A stretch of DNA of 56,590 bases from Armatimonadota bacterium (GTDB lineage: Bacteria > Cloacimonadota > Cloacimonadia > Cloacimonadales > TCS61), in NCBI GenBank assembly GCA_013203665.1, contig JABMPU010000114.1:1-56590 (forward strand). Reading direction: 5' to 3'. Under the pieces are notes generated by a model. That model saw only the letters and a list, made by a program, of their open reading frames with translations. It was not told the origin of the DNA and searched no databases. The position numbers and the translations under genes are program-made. Shown in pieces: positions 1 through 8,715 of the stretch (the stretch's first letter is position 1; each line of letters begins with the position of its first letter).

Positions 1-65
<65 letters not shown>

Positions 66-100
66 GTTGTTTCGCAGTCGCTTTTGACTGTGTGAAACAA
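66..100 (+). other. Hairpin immediately after the tRNA
   Basis: GTTGTTTC and CAGTC (66-79) pair with GACTG and GAAACAA (86-100), with a short bulge on the 3' side. It begins on the base after the tRNA CCA. No U-run follows on either strand, so an intrinsic terminator is not supported. It could mark the processed 3' end of the tRNA transcript. Confidence 0.4.
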
Positions 101-147
101 ACAAACAAAGGTGTTTGTTCAACTTGAAAGTGAGAAAAGCAAAGAAA

Positions 148-1131
148 ATGAAAAAAAAGTATAGATGTTTTGCACTGTTTTCCGGTGGTTTGGACAGCAT
201 GTTGAGCGTTCTACAAATGAAAAATCTTGGGTATGATGTGCTGCCGATTTTTTTCAAAACACCTTTTTTTGGTTCTGAGAATGCAATTAAAGCTGCAGAA
301 GAAATTGGCTATAATCTAATAATTCTTGATATTACAGACAAACATATTAAAATGTTGCAAAATCCAAGATATGGTTATGGAAAATATATGAATCCTTGTA
401 TTGACTGTCATGGACTTATGTTCAGAGAAGCTTCAGAATTAATGCAGCAATACGAAGTTGATTTTCTTATTTCCGGTGAAGTTTTAGGTCAAAGACCAAT
501 GTCTCAACGAAAAGATGCATTAAATTCTGTAAGTAAACTCAGTAATATAAAAGATCTGATCGTACGTCCTCTTAGTCAGAAACTTTTAGCTGATACTTTA
601 CCGATTCGGGAAGAATGGATTGATAAAGAAAAAATGCTGGATATTCAGGGAAGAAGCAGAAAACGCCAAATGGAGATGGCAAATGATTGGGGTATAAAAA
701 CCTTTCAAACACCTGCTGGTGGGTGTTTATTAACAGATGAAAGTTTTTCTTCAAGATTGAGAGATTTAATTGAGCACGATATGTTGGAATTAAACTTTAT
801 AGAATTTCTAAAAATCGGCAGGCATTTCCGTATGAATGATGAAGTAAAAGTTATTATTAGCAGGAAAGAAAAAGAAAATGAGATGATTTCAAATCTAGCG
901 AAAAATGAATTCATCCTTAAGACACATAATATTCCCGGACCCCTTGGTGTGATAAATTCCAAAAGAAATCCGAATGAAGAAGAAATCAGTTTAGCAGCTT
1001 CAATTTTATTGAGATATAATAATAAAGTTCAAAATAGGGCAGAGGTGCTATTTGGTAAAAAATTTCAGTTAACGAATAAAATTGAAATTACAAAAATTAA
1101 CTCGGATATTTTAATGAAAATGAAAATATAA
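148..1131 (+). CDS. PP-loop ATPase, ThiI/MnmA-like tRNA thiolation family
   Basis: A 327-residue protein. The N-terminal P-loop SGGLDS (about residues 12-17) is the adenylating PP-loop of the ATP pyrophosphatase superfamily, which activates tRNA bases for sulfur insertion. A CIDCH motif near residue 83, GEVLGQRPMSQ near 110 and PAGGCLLTD near 190 fit the ThiI/MnmA-like branch; a cysteine relay would be expected. No THUMP domain is seen, so it is not classical ThiI. An upstream TTG (115) stays open in frame but its AAAGG is only 3 nt away, so I use the ATG at 148. Substrate base unknown. It lies just downstream of a tRNA gene. Confidence 0.75.
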   Translation: MKKKYRCFALFSGGLDSMLSVLQMKNLGYDVLPIFFKTPFFGSENAIKAAEEIGYNLIILDITDKHIKMLQNPRYGYGKYMNPCIDCHGLMFREASELMQQYEVDFLISGEVLGQRPMSQRKDALNSVSKLSNIKDLIVRPLSQKLLADTLPIREEWIDKEKMLDIQGRSRKRQMEMANDWGIKTFQTPAGGCLLTDESFSSRLRDLIEHDMLELNFIEFLKIGRHFRMNDEVKVIISRKEKENEMISNLAKNEFILKTHNIPGPLGVINSKRNPNEEEISLAASILLRYNNKVQNRAEVLFGKKFQLTNKIEITKINSDILMKMKI

Positions 1132-1143
1132 AATTAAAATGGA

Positions 1144-1269
1144 ACACGGATGACACGGATAAAAAAGAATTCAGGCGCTAAGAGCACTAAGAAACACTAA
1201 TTTTCAAAGAGTTTTTTTATTAGAATTTAATATTCGTGATTCTTCGTGTTCTTGGTGGCTAAAAAGGAA
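1144..1269 (+). repeat. Degenerate 9-nt tandem arrays in the intergenic gap
   Basis: Just after the PP-loop gene stop comes ACACGGATG-ACACGGAT (1144-1160). Next are three 9-nt units, GCGCTAAGA, GCACTAAGA and AACACTAAT (1175-1201). An arm of TTCGTG-type units (1230-1258) runs into AAAAAGG, which serves as the ribosome binding site of the next gene. The same unit types recur at 31.1, 39.8 and 44.7 kb. No coding capacity is seen. Confidence 0.75.
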
Positions 1270-1273
1270 AAAA

Positions 1274-1912
1274 ATGAATTACAAAGTCTACAATTTATTA
1301 GCAGAGTTTAATACAAATGCTTATCTTTTATGGGATGAAGTTTCTTTAGAAGCTGTGATTATCGATCCTGCAAATGAGAGCAAAATTCTAAAAAAAGAGA
1401 TTCTCAAACTGAAACTTAATATCAAATACATAATCAATACTCACGGTCATGGTGATCATATTGGAGGGAATGCTTTTTTTGTTAAGAGCTTTCCCAAATC
1501 TAAACTTTGCATTCACAAGGAAGATGCATTAATGCTTTTATATCCGGAACTTAATCTCAGTATGTATTGGGATAGTGGTGTTGTTTCTCCTGCTTCTGAA
1601 ATCCAACTTGCAGGTGGAGACGTTCTTAAACTTGGAGAAAATGAGCTGAAAATTATTCACACTCCGGGACACACTGAAGGTGGAATTTCAATTTATGTAG
1701 ATAATCTTGTATTTGCAGGAGATACTCTTTTTGCCAGGGGAATAGGAAGAACGGATCTGCCCGGTGGGAACTATGACACTTTGATCAATTCTATCAGAGA
1801 AAAATTATTTAAACTCCCGAAGAATACTATTGTGCTCCCCGGACATGGTTCTGAAACAACGATAGGTCTGGAAATGGCAGAAAATCCTTTTGTCAATTTC
1901 CAGACGCATTGA
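1274..1912 (+). CDS. MBL-fold metallo-hydrolase (glyoxalase II-like)
   Basis: A 212-residue single-domain metallo-beta-lactamase-fold enzyme. The binuclear metal site is visible: THGHGDHIGG (about residues 56-65), the later ligand histidine in HTPGHTEGG (about 134-142), the bridging aspartate in FAGDTLF and the last histidine in PGHGSET. The family includes hydroxyacylglutathione hydrolases and related thioesterases. At this length it lacks the C-terminal helical glutathione-binding domain of true GloB, so the substrate is unknown. It starts at an ATG after AAAAAGG. It converges on the riboflavin operon with only 5 nt between the stops. Confidence 0.9.
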   Translation: MNYKVYNLLAEFNTNAYLLWDEVSLEAVIIDPANESKILKKEILKLKLNIKYIINTHGHGDHIGGNAFFVKSFPKSKLCIHKEDALMLLYPELNLSMYWDSGVVSPASEIQLAGGDVLKLGENELKIIHTPGHTEGGISIYVDNLVFAGDTLFARGIGRTDLPGGNYDTLINSIREKLFKLPKNTIVLPGHGSETTIGLEMAENPFVNFQTH

Positions 1913-1917
1913 TTTAT

Positions 1918-2391
1918 TTAGCTTTTATCAAGTTCTCTGTGTAAATTTACCATTTCCAGGGCACTTAGAGCGGCGTCGAAACCTTTATTACCTGCTTTGG
2001 TTCCGGCTCTTTCAATTGCCTGTTCGATATTATTGGCAGTAATAATTCCAAACATAATGGGCATTTCTAAATCCAAACCCACTTTTGCGATTCCTTTACT
2101 TACTTCTGCAGCAACATAATCGAAGTGAGGAGTTGCTCCTTTGATAACAGCACCAAGACAGATAACAGCATCATGTTTTTTCTTTGTGGCAATTTTTTTT
2201 GCTACAACTGGAATTTCAAATGAACCGGGTACCCAGAATATTTCAATGTCTTCTTCCTGAACTTCATGTCTTGTAAGTGTGTCCAAAGCCCCGGAAAGTA
2301 ATTTTGATGAGATAAATTCATTGAATCTGCTTATAATAATTGCAAATTTAAATCCTTTACCAACTAATTTTCCTTCATAAGTTTTGTACAT
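1918..2391 (-). CDS. ribH: 6,7-dimethyl-8-ribityllumazine synthase
   Basis: A 157-residue lumazine synthase, the penultimate step of riboflavin synthesis: it condenses 5-amino-6-ribitylaminouracil with 3,4-dihydroxy-2-butanone 4-phosphate. The sequence shows [32 protein letters not shown] (active-site His region), MPIMFGI and a conserved NKGFDAA near the end. The frame stays open 11 codons further upstream, but GGAGGAAAC sits directly before the ATG at 2391, so that start is chosen; it also clears the ribBA stop. Last gene of ribD-ribE-ribBA-ribH. Confidence 0.96.
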   Translation of the reverse strand: MYKTYEGKLVGKGFKFAIIISRFNEFISSKLLSGALDTLTRHEVQEEDIEIFWVPGSFEIPVVAKKIATKKKHDAVICLGAVIKGATPHFDYVAAEVSKGIAKVGLDLEMPIMFGIITANNIEQAIERAGTKAGNKGFDAALSALEMVNLHRELDKS

Positions 2392-2407
2392 GTTTCCTCC
2401 GAATATA

Positions 2408-3616
2408 TTATTTGAATAATTCATTACTTAATTTATGACTCATTTTTTGTTTTTTGGTTTGTAGATAATTAAAATTAATAGCATTAGGAAAAATTTCCAG
2501 GGGTTCTCTTTGAATTACCTTTATTCCGTTATTTTCCAAATCTTTGATTTTTATGGGATTATTGGTCATCAACCTAACTTTCTTAACCTTTAAATCTTTT
2601 AAAATTTCAGCAGCAATAGAAAAATCTCTTAATTCAGGTTCGAATCCAAGTTCAATGTTTGCGTCAACTGTATCATATCCTTTTTCCTGCAATTCGTAAG
2701 CTTTGAGCTTATTCTCCAATCCGATTCCCCTACCTTCTTGCCTGAGGTAGATCAAAATACCCTGTTTAGCTTTTTCAATCTGCTCCAAAGCTGTGTGTAA
2801 CTGGCTTCCGCAATCACATTTCAAAGAGCCGAAAAGATCACCGGTAATACATTCGGAATGAATTCTTACCAAAATTGATTCTTCATTATTGGAAATATCT
2901 CCTTTGATTAGAACCAGGTGGATATCCGATGATTTTTCTTCTTTATATCCTGATAATTTGAAATCTCCAAATTTAGTTGGTAGATTAACTTTCGTGATTT
3001 TTATTATTTTGGTCTTCTTTTGTCTGAATTTTATCAAATCTTCGATCGAGATAATTTTCATGTCCCATTTTTCTGTTAACTCAAAGAGTTCCGGAAGCCT
3101 TGCCATTTCGCCATTTTCACTGATTATTTCACAGATAACTCCAGCTTTTTTAAGTCCCGCTAAATTTGCCAATTCAACTGCAGCTTCTGTATGTCCGGGA
3201 CGTTCTAAAACTCCATTCTTTTTAGCCTTTAAGGGAAATATATGCCCGGGTTTTTTAAAATCCTCAGCTTTACTTTGAGGAGCGATTAGTTTTTTTATGG
3301 TTAATGAACGTTCAAAAGCAGAAATTCCGGTGGTTGTTTCTTTGTGGTCTACCGAAATTGTGAAAGCTGTGTGATAGGTATCTGTGTTTCTTTCAACCAT
3401 TTGTTCCAGGTTCAGCTTATTAAGATCTTTGGGAGTCATTGCCACGCAAACCAAACCTTTCCCATGAGTTATCATGAAATTTACAACTTCAGGTGTAGCA
3501 TGTTCAGCAACACAGATGAAATCCCCCTCGTTTTCCCGGTTTTCATCATCAACTACAATTATTATTTTTCCATTTTTTATATCTTCTATTGCTTCCTCAA
3601 TAGTATTAAAATCCAT
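2408..3616 (-). CDS. ribBA: Bifunctional DHBP synthase / GTP cyclohydrolase II
   Basis: A 402-residue two-domain protein. Residues 1-200 are 3,4-dihydroxy-2-butanone 4-phosphate synthase: [10 protein letters not shown] is the acidic metal-binding loop, and GHTEAAVEL is also characteristic. Residues 205-400 are GTP cyclohydrolase II: the zinc ligands lie in [15 protein letters not shown] and the catalytic loop is [10 protein letters not shown]. It supplies both the C4 unit and the pyrimidine precursor for riboflavin. It lies 14 nt after ribE and 16 nt before ribH in the FMN-riboswitch operon. Confidence 0.97.
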   Translation of the reverse strand: MDFNTIEEAIEDIKNGKIIIVVDDENRENEGDFICVAEHATPEVVNFMITHGKGLVCVAMTPKDLNKLNLEQMVERNTDTYHTAFTISVDHKETTTGISAFERSLTIKKLIAPQSKAEDFKKPGHIFPLKAKKNGVLERPGHTEAAVELANLAGLKKAGVICEIISENGEMARLPELFELTEKWDMKIISIEDLIKFRQKKTKIIKITKVNLPTKFGDFKLSGYKEEKSSDIHLVLIKGDISNNEESILVRIHSECITGDLFGSLKCDCGSQLHTALEQIEKAKQGILIYLRQEGRGIGLENKLKAYELQEKGYDTVDANIELGFEPELRDFSIAAEILKDLKVKKVRLMTNNPIKIKDLENNGIKVIQREPLEIFPNAINFNYLQTKKQKMSHKLSNELFK

Positions 3617-3630
3617 TGTTTTCTCCTTTA

Positions 3631-4284
3631 TTAAATAAATCCTTGTTCTGCAAGAAATTCCCTGGTTAAACCTGATTTTGTATCATCCTGATTTTCTTTA
3701 TTTTCTAAGAAATTTTGTACATATTTACCGATCAAATCTGCTTCCAGGTTTACTAAATCACCAACTTTTAAAAAAGACAGAGTGGTTTCTTTTATTGTAT
3801 GAGGAATAATGGATACGGTAAATCCTGCATAAGTAATTTGATGAATGGTTAAACTTATGCCATCAACAGCGATTGAGCCTTGTGGTATTATGTATCTTTT
3901 TAAGCTTTCCGGTGTTTCAATTTCAATGATTTTATTATTTTGCAGTTCTTGAATATTGGTTATCTTTCCATAACAATCGATGTGACCGCTGATAAGATGT
4001 CCCCCGATTCTGGATTGAAGCTGCATTGCGCGTTCAAGATTTACTTTGCTTCCAATTTTTTTGGAAACTAAGTTGGTTTTCTTTAAAGTTGCTTTCATCA
4101 AATCTGTTTTAAATTCGATACTGTTAAAATCATTCACGGTCAAACAAATTCCATTTACTGAAATGCTATCTCCAATTTGCAAATTTGTTAGAATTTTTTG
4201 TGCTTTGATGGATAATTGTGCAAAATCCTGGCTAATCATAAATTGAGTGATTTCTCCGATCTCTTCTATTAAACCGGTAAACAT
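3631..4284 (-). CDS. ribE: Riboflavin synthase, alpha subunit
   Basis: A 217-residue protein that dismutates two lumazine molecules into riboflavin. It starts with the diagnostic MFTGLIEEIGEI and has two homologous lumazine-binding barrels. The first contains SISVNGICLTV and the second IAVDGISLTI. GGHLISGHID bridges the repeats. It follows ribD by 3 nt, so translational coupling is likely. The C-terminal helix (about 190-217) is somewhat long. Control is inferred to come from the FMN riboswitch ahead of ribD. Confidence 0.97.
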   Translation of the reverse strand: MFTGLIEEIGEITQFMISQDFAQLSIKAQKILTNLQIGDSISVNGICLTVNDFNSIEFKTDLMKATLKKTNLVSKKIGSKVNLERAMQLQSRIGGHLISGHIDCYGKITNIQELQNNKIIEIETPESLKRYIIPQGSIAVDGISLTIHQITYAGFTVSIIPHTIKETTLSFLKVGDLVNLEADLIGKYVQNFLENKENQDDTKSGLTREFLAEQGFI

Positions 4285-4287
4285 AAT

Positions 4288-5388
4288 TTAATCCTTATAA
4301 ACCGGATAACCGGTTACTAAAATATTATCTTCTAAAACTTCAAAATTCACTTTTTTTATTTGAATTGAATCTGTGATATTTCGAATGTTCAAATCACCAA
4401 TCCAGCTTAATCCTTCATTACCAATTATTTTAGGTGAGATAAACAAATGAAGTTTATCAACCAGCTTTGCTTCAATAAAACTTGTGAAAGTCTCACTTCC
4501 ACCTTCCACTAAAATGCTGTATATTTCTTTTTTCCAGAGTTCAATTAGAAGATTATCTAAATTCAATTTGCTGTTTAATTTTTCAATTAAAATTACCTCA
4601 ATTCCTAAATTTTCGAAAAATGATCTTTTATTTTCATTTTCTTTTATTTTTGAACTAACCAAAATAATTGAATTTTTGTTGGATACTTTATTAACATTGA
4701 ATTGTTCAATATTTTTTAGATTTAAATTGTAAGATATGATAATCTTTTTTGGATTTTTTTTAGGTTCAACCAATCGAACATTAAGTTTAGGATCATCAAT
4801 CATCAATGTGTTCTCTCCAATCAGTATTGCATCTACATAATTACGGATTTCGTGAACTTTTTTTCTAGCAAGCTCATTACTTATCCATTTTGAATCTCCG
4901 TTTTTGGCAGCTATTTTCCCATCCATAGAAACTGCTGCTTTTAAGATTACGAAAGGTTTTTTTTTGGTAATATTTTTTATGTATATTTCATTTAATTCCT
5001 TAGCTTCCTCTTCACAAATTCCAACCTGAATTTCGATTCCAGCATTTTTAAGCTTTTGAATTCCTTTCCCATTTACCAATGGATTTGGGTCTTTCATGGC
5101 TATCACGACTTTTTTTACTTCACCTGAAATGATTCTATCTACACAAGGAGGAGTTTTTCCAAAGTGGGAACAAGGTTCAAGATTAACATATAAAGTGCTT
5201 CCTATAACATTCTCACCGGCATCTTTCAAAGCAAAAATTTCAGCATGATTGGTTCCTGCTTTTTTATGAGTTCCCTTTCCAATGATTTTACCATCTTTAA
5301 CTAAAACAGCACCTATCATGGGATTGGGATTGGTCAATCCTCTGAATTCTTCTGCTAATTTTAAACAAAGCTTCATATATTCTTTCAT
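4288..5388 (-). CDS. ribD: Bifunctional riboflavin deaminase/reductase
   Basis: A 366-residue enzyme. The N-terminal cytidine-deaminase-like domain has the zinc site HAEIF (about residues 48-52) and PCSHFGKTPPC. The C-terminal NADPH-dependent reductase domain starts near VILKAAVSMDGKIA and ends with VEGGSETFTSF. It deaminates then reduces the GTP cyclohydrolase II product. The frame is open further upstream, but that part is riboswitch terminator RNA; ATG 5388, preceded by GGAAA, gives the normal MKEYMKLCLKLAEE start. First gene of the operon. Confidence 0.96.
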   Translation of the reverse strand: MKEYMKLCLKLAEEFRGLTNPNPMIGAVLVKDGKIIGKGTHKKAGTNHAEIFALKDAGENVIGSTLYVNLEPCSHFGKTPPCVDRIISGEVKKVVIAMKDPNPLVNGKGIQKLKNAGIEIQVGICEEEAKELNEIYIKNITKKKPFVILKAAVSMDGKIAAKNGDSKWISNELARKKVHEIRNYVDAILIGENTLMIDDPKLNVRLVEPKKNPKKIIISYNLNLKNIEQFNVNKVSNKNSIILVSSKIKENENKRSFFENLGIEVILIEKLNSKLNLDNLLIELWKKEIYSILVEGGSETFTSFIEAKLVDKLHLFISPKIIGNEGLSWIGDLNIRNITDSIQIKKVNFEVLEDNILVTGYPVYKD

Positions 5389-5400
5389 AAATTTTCCAAT

Positions 5401-5427
5401 AAAAAAAACTCCGAATAATCTTCGGAG
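5401..5427 (-). terminator. Riboswitch-linked intrinsic terminator
   Basis: On the minus strand CTCCGAA (5427-5421) and TTCGGAG (5415-5409) form a stem with a 5-nt loop, followed by eight U residues (5408-5401). It lies between the FMN aptamer and the ribD start. This is the position expected for a transcription-terminating expression platform. Confidence 0.85.
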
Positions 5428-5451
5428 CTTATTAAAAAAATATATCTTTTT

Positions 5452-5566
5452 ACCTTCTCCCATCCAGACTTTACTGTCGGTTCTGGAATTTCACCAGATC
5501 AATCCGGCTACAGCCGGAGTCGTGGACTATCACCACCGGTTGGGAATTTAACCCTGCCCCGAAGAT
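5452..5566 (-). promoter_or_regulatory. FMN riboswitch (RFN element)
   Basis: Reading the minus strand, the leader has the conserved RFN core in order: CTTCGGGGCAGGG, AATTCCCAACCGGTGGTGA, GTCCACGACTCCGGCTG, CCGGATTGATCTGGTG, AATTCCAGAACCGACAG and finally GTCTGGATGGGAGAAGG. These are the P1-P6 strands of the FMN aptamer. Bound FMN should favour the downstream terminator and switch off ribD-ribE-ribBA-ribH. The aptamer family is certain from the motif order; the off-switch mode is inferred from the terminator. Confidence 0.97.
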
Positions 5567-5604
5567 AGATTCAACTAAATAAAGAACAAATGCACTTTTT
5601 AATT

Positions 5605-5633
5605 ATGATAAAATTTGTCAATTCAAAATGCAA
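5605..5633 (-). promoter_or_regulatory. Candidate promoter of the riboflavin operon
   Basis: On the minus strand, a -35-like TTGCAT (5633-5628) and a -10-like TATCAT (5610-5605) are separated by 17 nt. A start near 5598 would place the FMN aptamer about 30 nt into the transcript. The sequence is AT-rich and other hexamers exist (a TTGACA lies inside the spacer region), so this is tentative. Confidence 0.35.
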
Positions 5634-5709
5634 AATAAGTTTTTTTGATTGTTTGTAATTATTGACACAAAACAATTGAAGCATTTTTTGACTTTGGTTG
5701 GAAATAATA

Positions 5710-7497
5710 ATGAGTGTTGAAAAACTGGGAAAAAAGAGAGATTTTTTTGAGTTTAAGTCAAAACCCGAAAAGGAACTTGATTTCATTAAAATCTTTGGAA
5801 ATACAAATCCAGTTTACCTGGAAATAGGATGTGGCAGAGGAGAATTTCTCATCCAAAAAGGTTTAAATCTACCTGATATAAATTTTCTCGGATTTGAATT
5901 AAAAGAGAAAAGAATCAAAACTATTTTGAGAAAATTGGATTTTAAGTTGCACAAAAATGTGAGAATTTTGAAATTGTTTGTGGATGGAAATCTAAAGAAG
6001 TATATTCCTGAAAAATCGGTTTCTAAGATTTATATCATTCATCCGGATCCTTGGCCCAAAAGAAAGCATCATAAGAATAGGCTGATAAATGATAGATTTA
6101 TTGGTGTTCTTTCAGAGATTCTAAAACCTGATGGTAGATTGGAAATTGCCACAGATCACTCAGGGTATGCAGAATGGATAATCAAACTTTTTGCAGCTCG
6201 GAAAGATTTTGTTTCAGAATATGAAAATGGATATTCCAATGTTCCTACAGAAGGTCATGTTGAAACTTATTTTGAAAAGAAAAAACGTCAAGAGGGATTT
6301 CAACCAATATTTATGGAATTCGAGAAAAAGAGTGATGAGATGGATAAAGAAAAACTTCAGCAAATATATGATAAAAGTTTGGCAAAAAATTGCGAGAATT
6401 TCAGTGATTTTGCCTGCGAATATGAAGATGCTTATCGTCTGAAAAAGGAAGATAAGTGTTATATGCGTTCAGATTTTGCTGTAGATCGCGACCGGATTCT
6501 TCATAGCGGAGCTTACCGCAGGTATCAAGGTAAAACGCAGGTTTTTTCTTTTACCAATATGTTCGATGAAGAGACTTCTAATCGCAGTTTGCATACTACT
6601 TATGTATCTCAGATTTCTCGCACGATTGCCAAAATTCTGCGGCTCAATATTGAACTTGTAGAAGCAATTGCTCTGGGTCATGATTTGGGACATTCGCCTT
6701 TTGGGCATGATGGAGAAGTTTCTCTTAGCAAATGTTGCGTCAAACATGGTATTGGAGAATTTCATCACAACATTCAAAGCCTGCATATTGTTGATAATAT
6801 TTCGCTTCAGGGAAAAGGTCTGAATCTCACTTTTCAGGTTCGTGATGGTATTATTTCTCATGATGGAGAAGTTCATGATACTGTTTTGCAACCTCAGCGA
6901 GATAAGACGGAAAAAGATATTCAAAACTATATTCAAAGTACAACAAAAGGTGAGAATATTATTTGGATGCCTGCCACATTAGAAGGTTGTGTTGTTCGGA
7001 TTTCAGATACAATTGCATATATTGGACAAGATATCGAGGATGCAATAAGATTGAACATTCTCAAACGTGAGGACCTTCCAAAGGATTGTGTGGGATTTTT
7101 TGGTAACACAAACAGCTTAATAATCGATACTCTTGTTAAAAGTGTGATTCTAAATAGTTATGAAAAGAATTTTGTCTCATTTGATGAAGAAACTTCCTTT
7201 TATCTTTATAAACTTAAGAAATTCAATTATGATAGGATTTATACAGATGCGAATGTGAAAAAATCCCGGATGATTGTTGATAAAAGCATGGACATTCTCT
7301 TTGATCAATATCTGGAAGACTTGGAAAAACAAAATCTGAAATCCAAAATTTTCACTCAATTTCTCAACAGCAAGATTGAAAAATATAAAAACTCATTTTC
7401 AAATCCTGAAAAAGTTCGTGATTTCATCTCAACCATGACAGATAGATATTACAATGAAGAAGTGAAAACATATCTGCTTCCGGGTAGTTTTTACTGA
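5710..7497 (+). CDS. Fusion: tRNA (guanine-N7)-methyltransferase + HD-domain dGTPase-like protein
   Basis: A 595-residue fusion. Residues 1-207 are TrmB, which makes m7G46 in tRNA: SAM site LEIGCGRGEF, the HPDPWPKRKHHKNR catalytic/tRNA stretch, ATDHSGYAEW and TYFEKKKR. Residues 211-595 are a dNTP triphosphohydrolase-like HD enzyme: DFAVDRDRILHSGAYRR, SLHTTYVSQ (metal His), GHDLGHSPFGHDGE (HD pair) and RISDTIAYIGQD (last Asp). ATG 5710 is preferred to the in-frame TTG 5698. ATG 6340 could start a free 385-residue dGTPase. Just before it, TGATGA is readable in another frame beside an A5 run, so the fusion could be recent or due to a sequence indel. Confidence 0.85.
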   Translation: MSVEKLGKKRDFFEFKSKPEKELDFIKIFGNTNPVYLEIGCGRGEFLIQKGLNLPDINFLGFELKEKRIKTILRKLDFKLHKNVRILKLFVDGNLKKYIPEKSVSKIYIIHPDPWPKRKHHKNRLINDRFIGVLSEILKPDGRLEIATDHSGYAEWIIKLFAARKDFVSEYENGYSNVPTEGHVETYFEKKKRQEGFQPIFMEFEKKSDEMDKEKLQQIYDKSLAKNCENFSDFACEYEDAYRLKKEDKCYMRSDFAVDRDRILHSGAYRRYQGKTQVFSFTNMFDEETSNRSLHTTYVSQISRTIAKILRLNIELVEAIALGHDLGHSPFGHDGEVSLSKCCVKHGIGEFHHNIQSLHIVDNISLQGKGLNLTFQVRDGIISHDGEVHDTVLQPQRDKTEKDIQNYIQSTTKGENIIWMPATLEGCVVRISDTIAYIGQDIEDAIRLNILKREDLPKDCVGFFGNTNSLIIDTLVKSVILNSYEKNFVSFDEETSFYLYKLKKFNYDRIYTDANVKKSRMIVDKSMDILFDQYLEDLEKQNLKSKIFTQFLNSKIEKYKNSFSNPEKVRDFISTMTDRYYNEEVKTYLLPGSFY

Positions 7498-7559
7498 TAA
7501 ATAATTAGACAATTTTTCTGATCCAAATTAATTTACATTTTACACAATAGGAGAATTTT

Positions 7560-8679
7560 ATGGAATTTATAGATTTTTTGAAAGAAGTTGAAGTTACAAA
7601 TAAAAAAATAGTCGAAATCAGGAGGTTTCTTTAACACTGCTAACATAGAGCAGAACATAAGCAATCTCGAATCTGAAATGAATAAACCGGATTTCTGGAA
7701 AGACCAGAAACGAGCACAAAATATCACTAAAGAAGTTAATAATCTCAGATCTCAATTAGTTAAAGATAAAGAACTCCAGAAGATATTCGATGATTTGGAA
7801 ACTTATCAATTACTGCTTGAAGAAGAATTCAACGAATCTCTCTTCGAAGAAGCAATCGAAAATCTTGAACATGCAATACCATTTATTGACGAAGCTCAAA
7901 TTCAATTCCTTTTAAATGGTAAAACAGATTCAAATAGTGCAATTCTGACAATTCATCCAGGGGCTGGAGGTACAGAATCTCAAGATTGGGCGGAAATGCT
8001 TTTGAGAATGTACAAACGCTGGGCTGAGAATTCCGGTTATAAAATTCAAATCGTAGATTATCTTCCCGGAGATGAAGCAGGTTTAAAAAGCGTGACAATG
8101 GAAATTCTCGGGGATTTTGCTTACGGTTATCTCAAAGCTGAAATCGGTGTTCATCGTCTGGTCAGAATTTCTCCTTTTAATGCTCAAGGAAAAAGGCAGA
8201 CTTCTTTTGCATCTGTTTTCATTTATCCGATAATCGAAGATGATATTGAAATTGAGATCGATCCTAAAGATTTAAGAATCGATACATATCGTTCGAGTGG
8301 AAAAGGTGGACAAAGTGTGAACACAACTGATTCTGCTGTTAGAATTACTCACATTCCCACCAATATTGTCGTGCAATGTCAGAATGAGCGTTCTCAGATT
8401 ACAAACCGAGATGTTGCAATGAAAATTCTAAAATCTCGGCTTTACCAACATCAAGTAGAAGAGCGTGAAAAAGAGCGACAAAAATTGGAAGACACAAAAA
8501 CCGATATTGGCTGGGGAAACCAGATTCGTTCATACGTTTTTCACCCTTACCAGATGGTGAAAGATCATCGAACAGATTATGAAACAGGAAATACTTCTGC
8601 TGTAATGGATGGTGATTTGAATGGGTTTATGAATGCTTTTCTGAAGTATAAGACAGGATTAACAGGATTATCAGGATGA
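7560..8679 (+). CDS. prfB: Peptide chain release factor 2, with programmed +1 frameshift
   Basis: The gene starts at ATG 7560 after AGGAG. It reads 24 codons to CTT-TAA (7629-7634) and continues in the +1 frame from AAC 7633, giving about 372 residues, the usual RF2 length. The RF2 signature is clear: SPF tripeptide in RISPFNAQGKRQTS, GGQ loop in RSSGKGGQSVNTT, and ending near MDGDLNGFMNAFLKYK. RF2 releases peptides at UGA and UAA. The last residues GLTGLSG are encoded by the 9-nt repeat array at 8652-8679 and replace the usual tail. Gap to the preceding gene 62 nt. Confidence 0.95.
7620..7635 (+). promoter_or_regulatory. prfB frameshift signal with UAA in place of UGA
   Basis: AGGAGG (7620-7625) acts as an internal Shine-Dalgarno, 3 nt before the slip codon CTT (7629-7631) and the in-frame stop TAA (7632-7634), followed by C. 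The geometry equals the well-known AGGGGG-TAT-CTT-TGA-C element of RF2 genes. The stop here is UAA, which RF1 can also read. Slippage puts the P-site tRNA on TTT. Confidence 0.9.
8652..8679 (+). repeat. 9-nt array, left arm of the GxxExxY unit
   Basis: Three contiguous 9-nt units, ACAGGATTA, ACAGGATTA and TCAGGATGA (8653-8679), lie inside the 3' end of prfB and supply its stop codon. They are the reverse complement of the TAATCCTGT array at 9096-9122 on the other side of the next gene. Confidence 0.85.
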
Positions 8680-8715
8680 TTGTTCTTCTGAATTAATAAT
8701 TTAAGGAGATTGAAA

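Noticed and set aside
66-100. Terminator after the tRNA
   Set aside because: The hairpin is strong but no T-run follows; A/C-rich sequence comes next.
115-147. TTG start extending the PP-loop protein by 11 residues
   Set aside because: The AAAGG is only 3 nt from the TTG, and the extension is a lysine-rich leader without family support; ATG 148 fits better.
2392-2424. Longer ribH N-terminus overlapping ribBA
   Set aside because: GGAGGAAAC immediately before ATG 2391 gives the normal lumazine synthase start.
5389-5463. Longer ribD N-terminus
   Set aside because: Those codons are the riboswitch terminator hairpin and U-run.
5663-5690. TTGACA promoter for the trmB fusion gene
   Set aside because: No acceptable -10 hexamer at 16-18 nt downstream.
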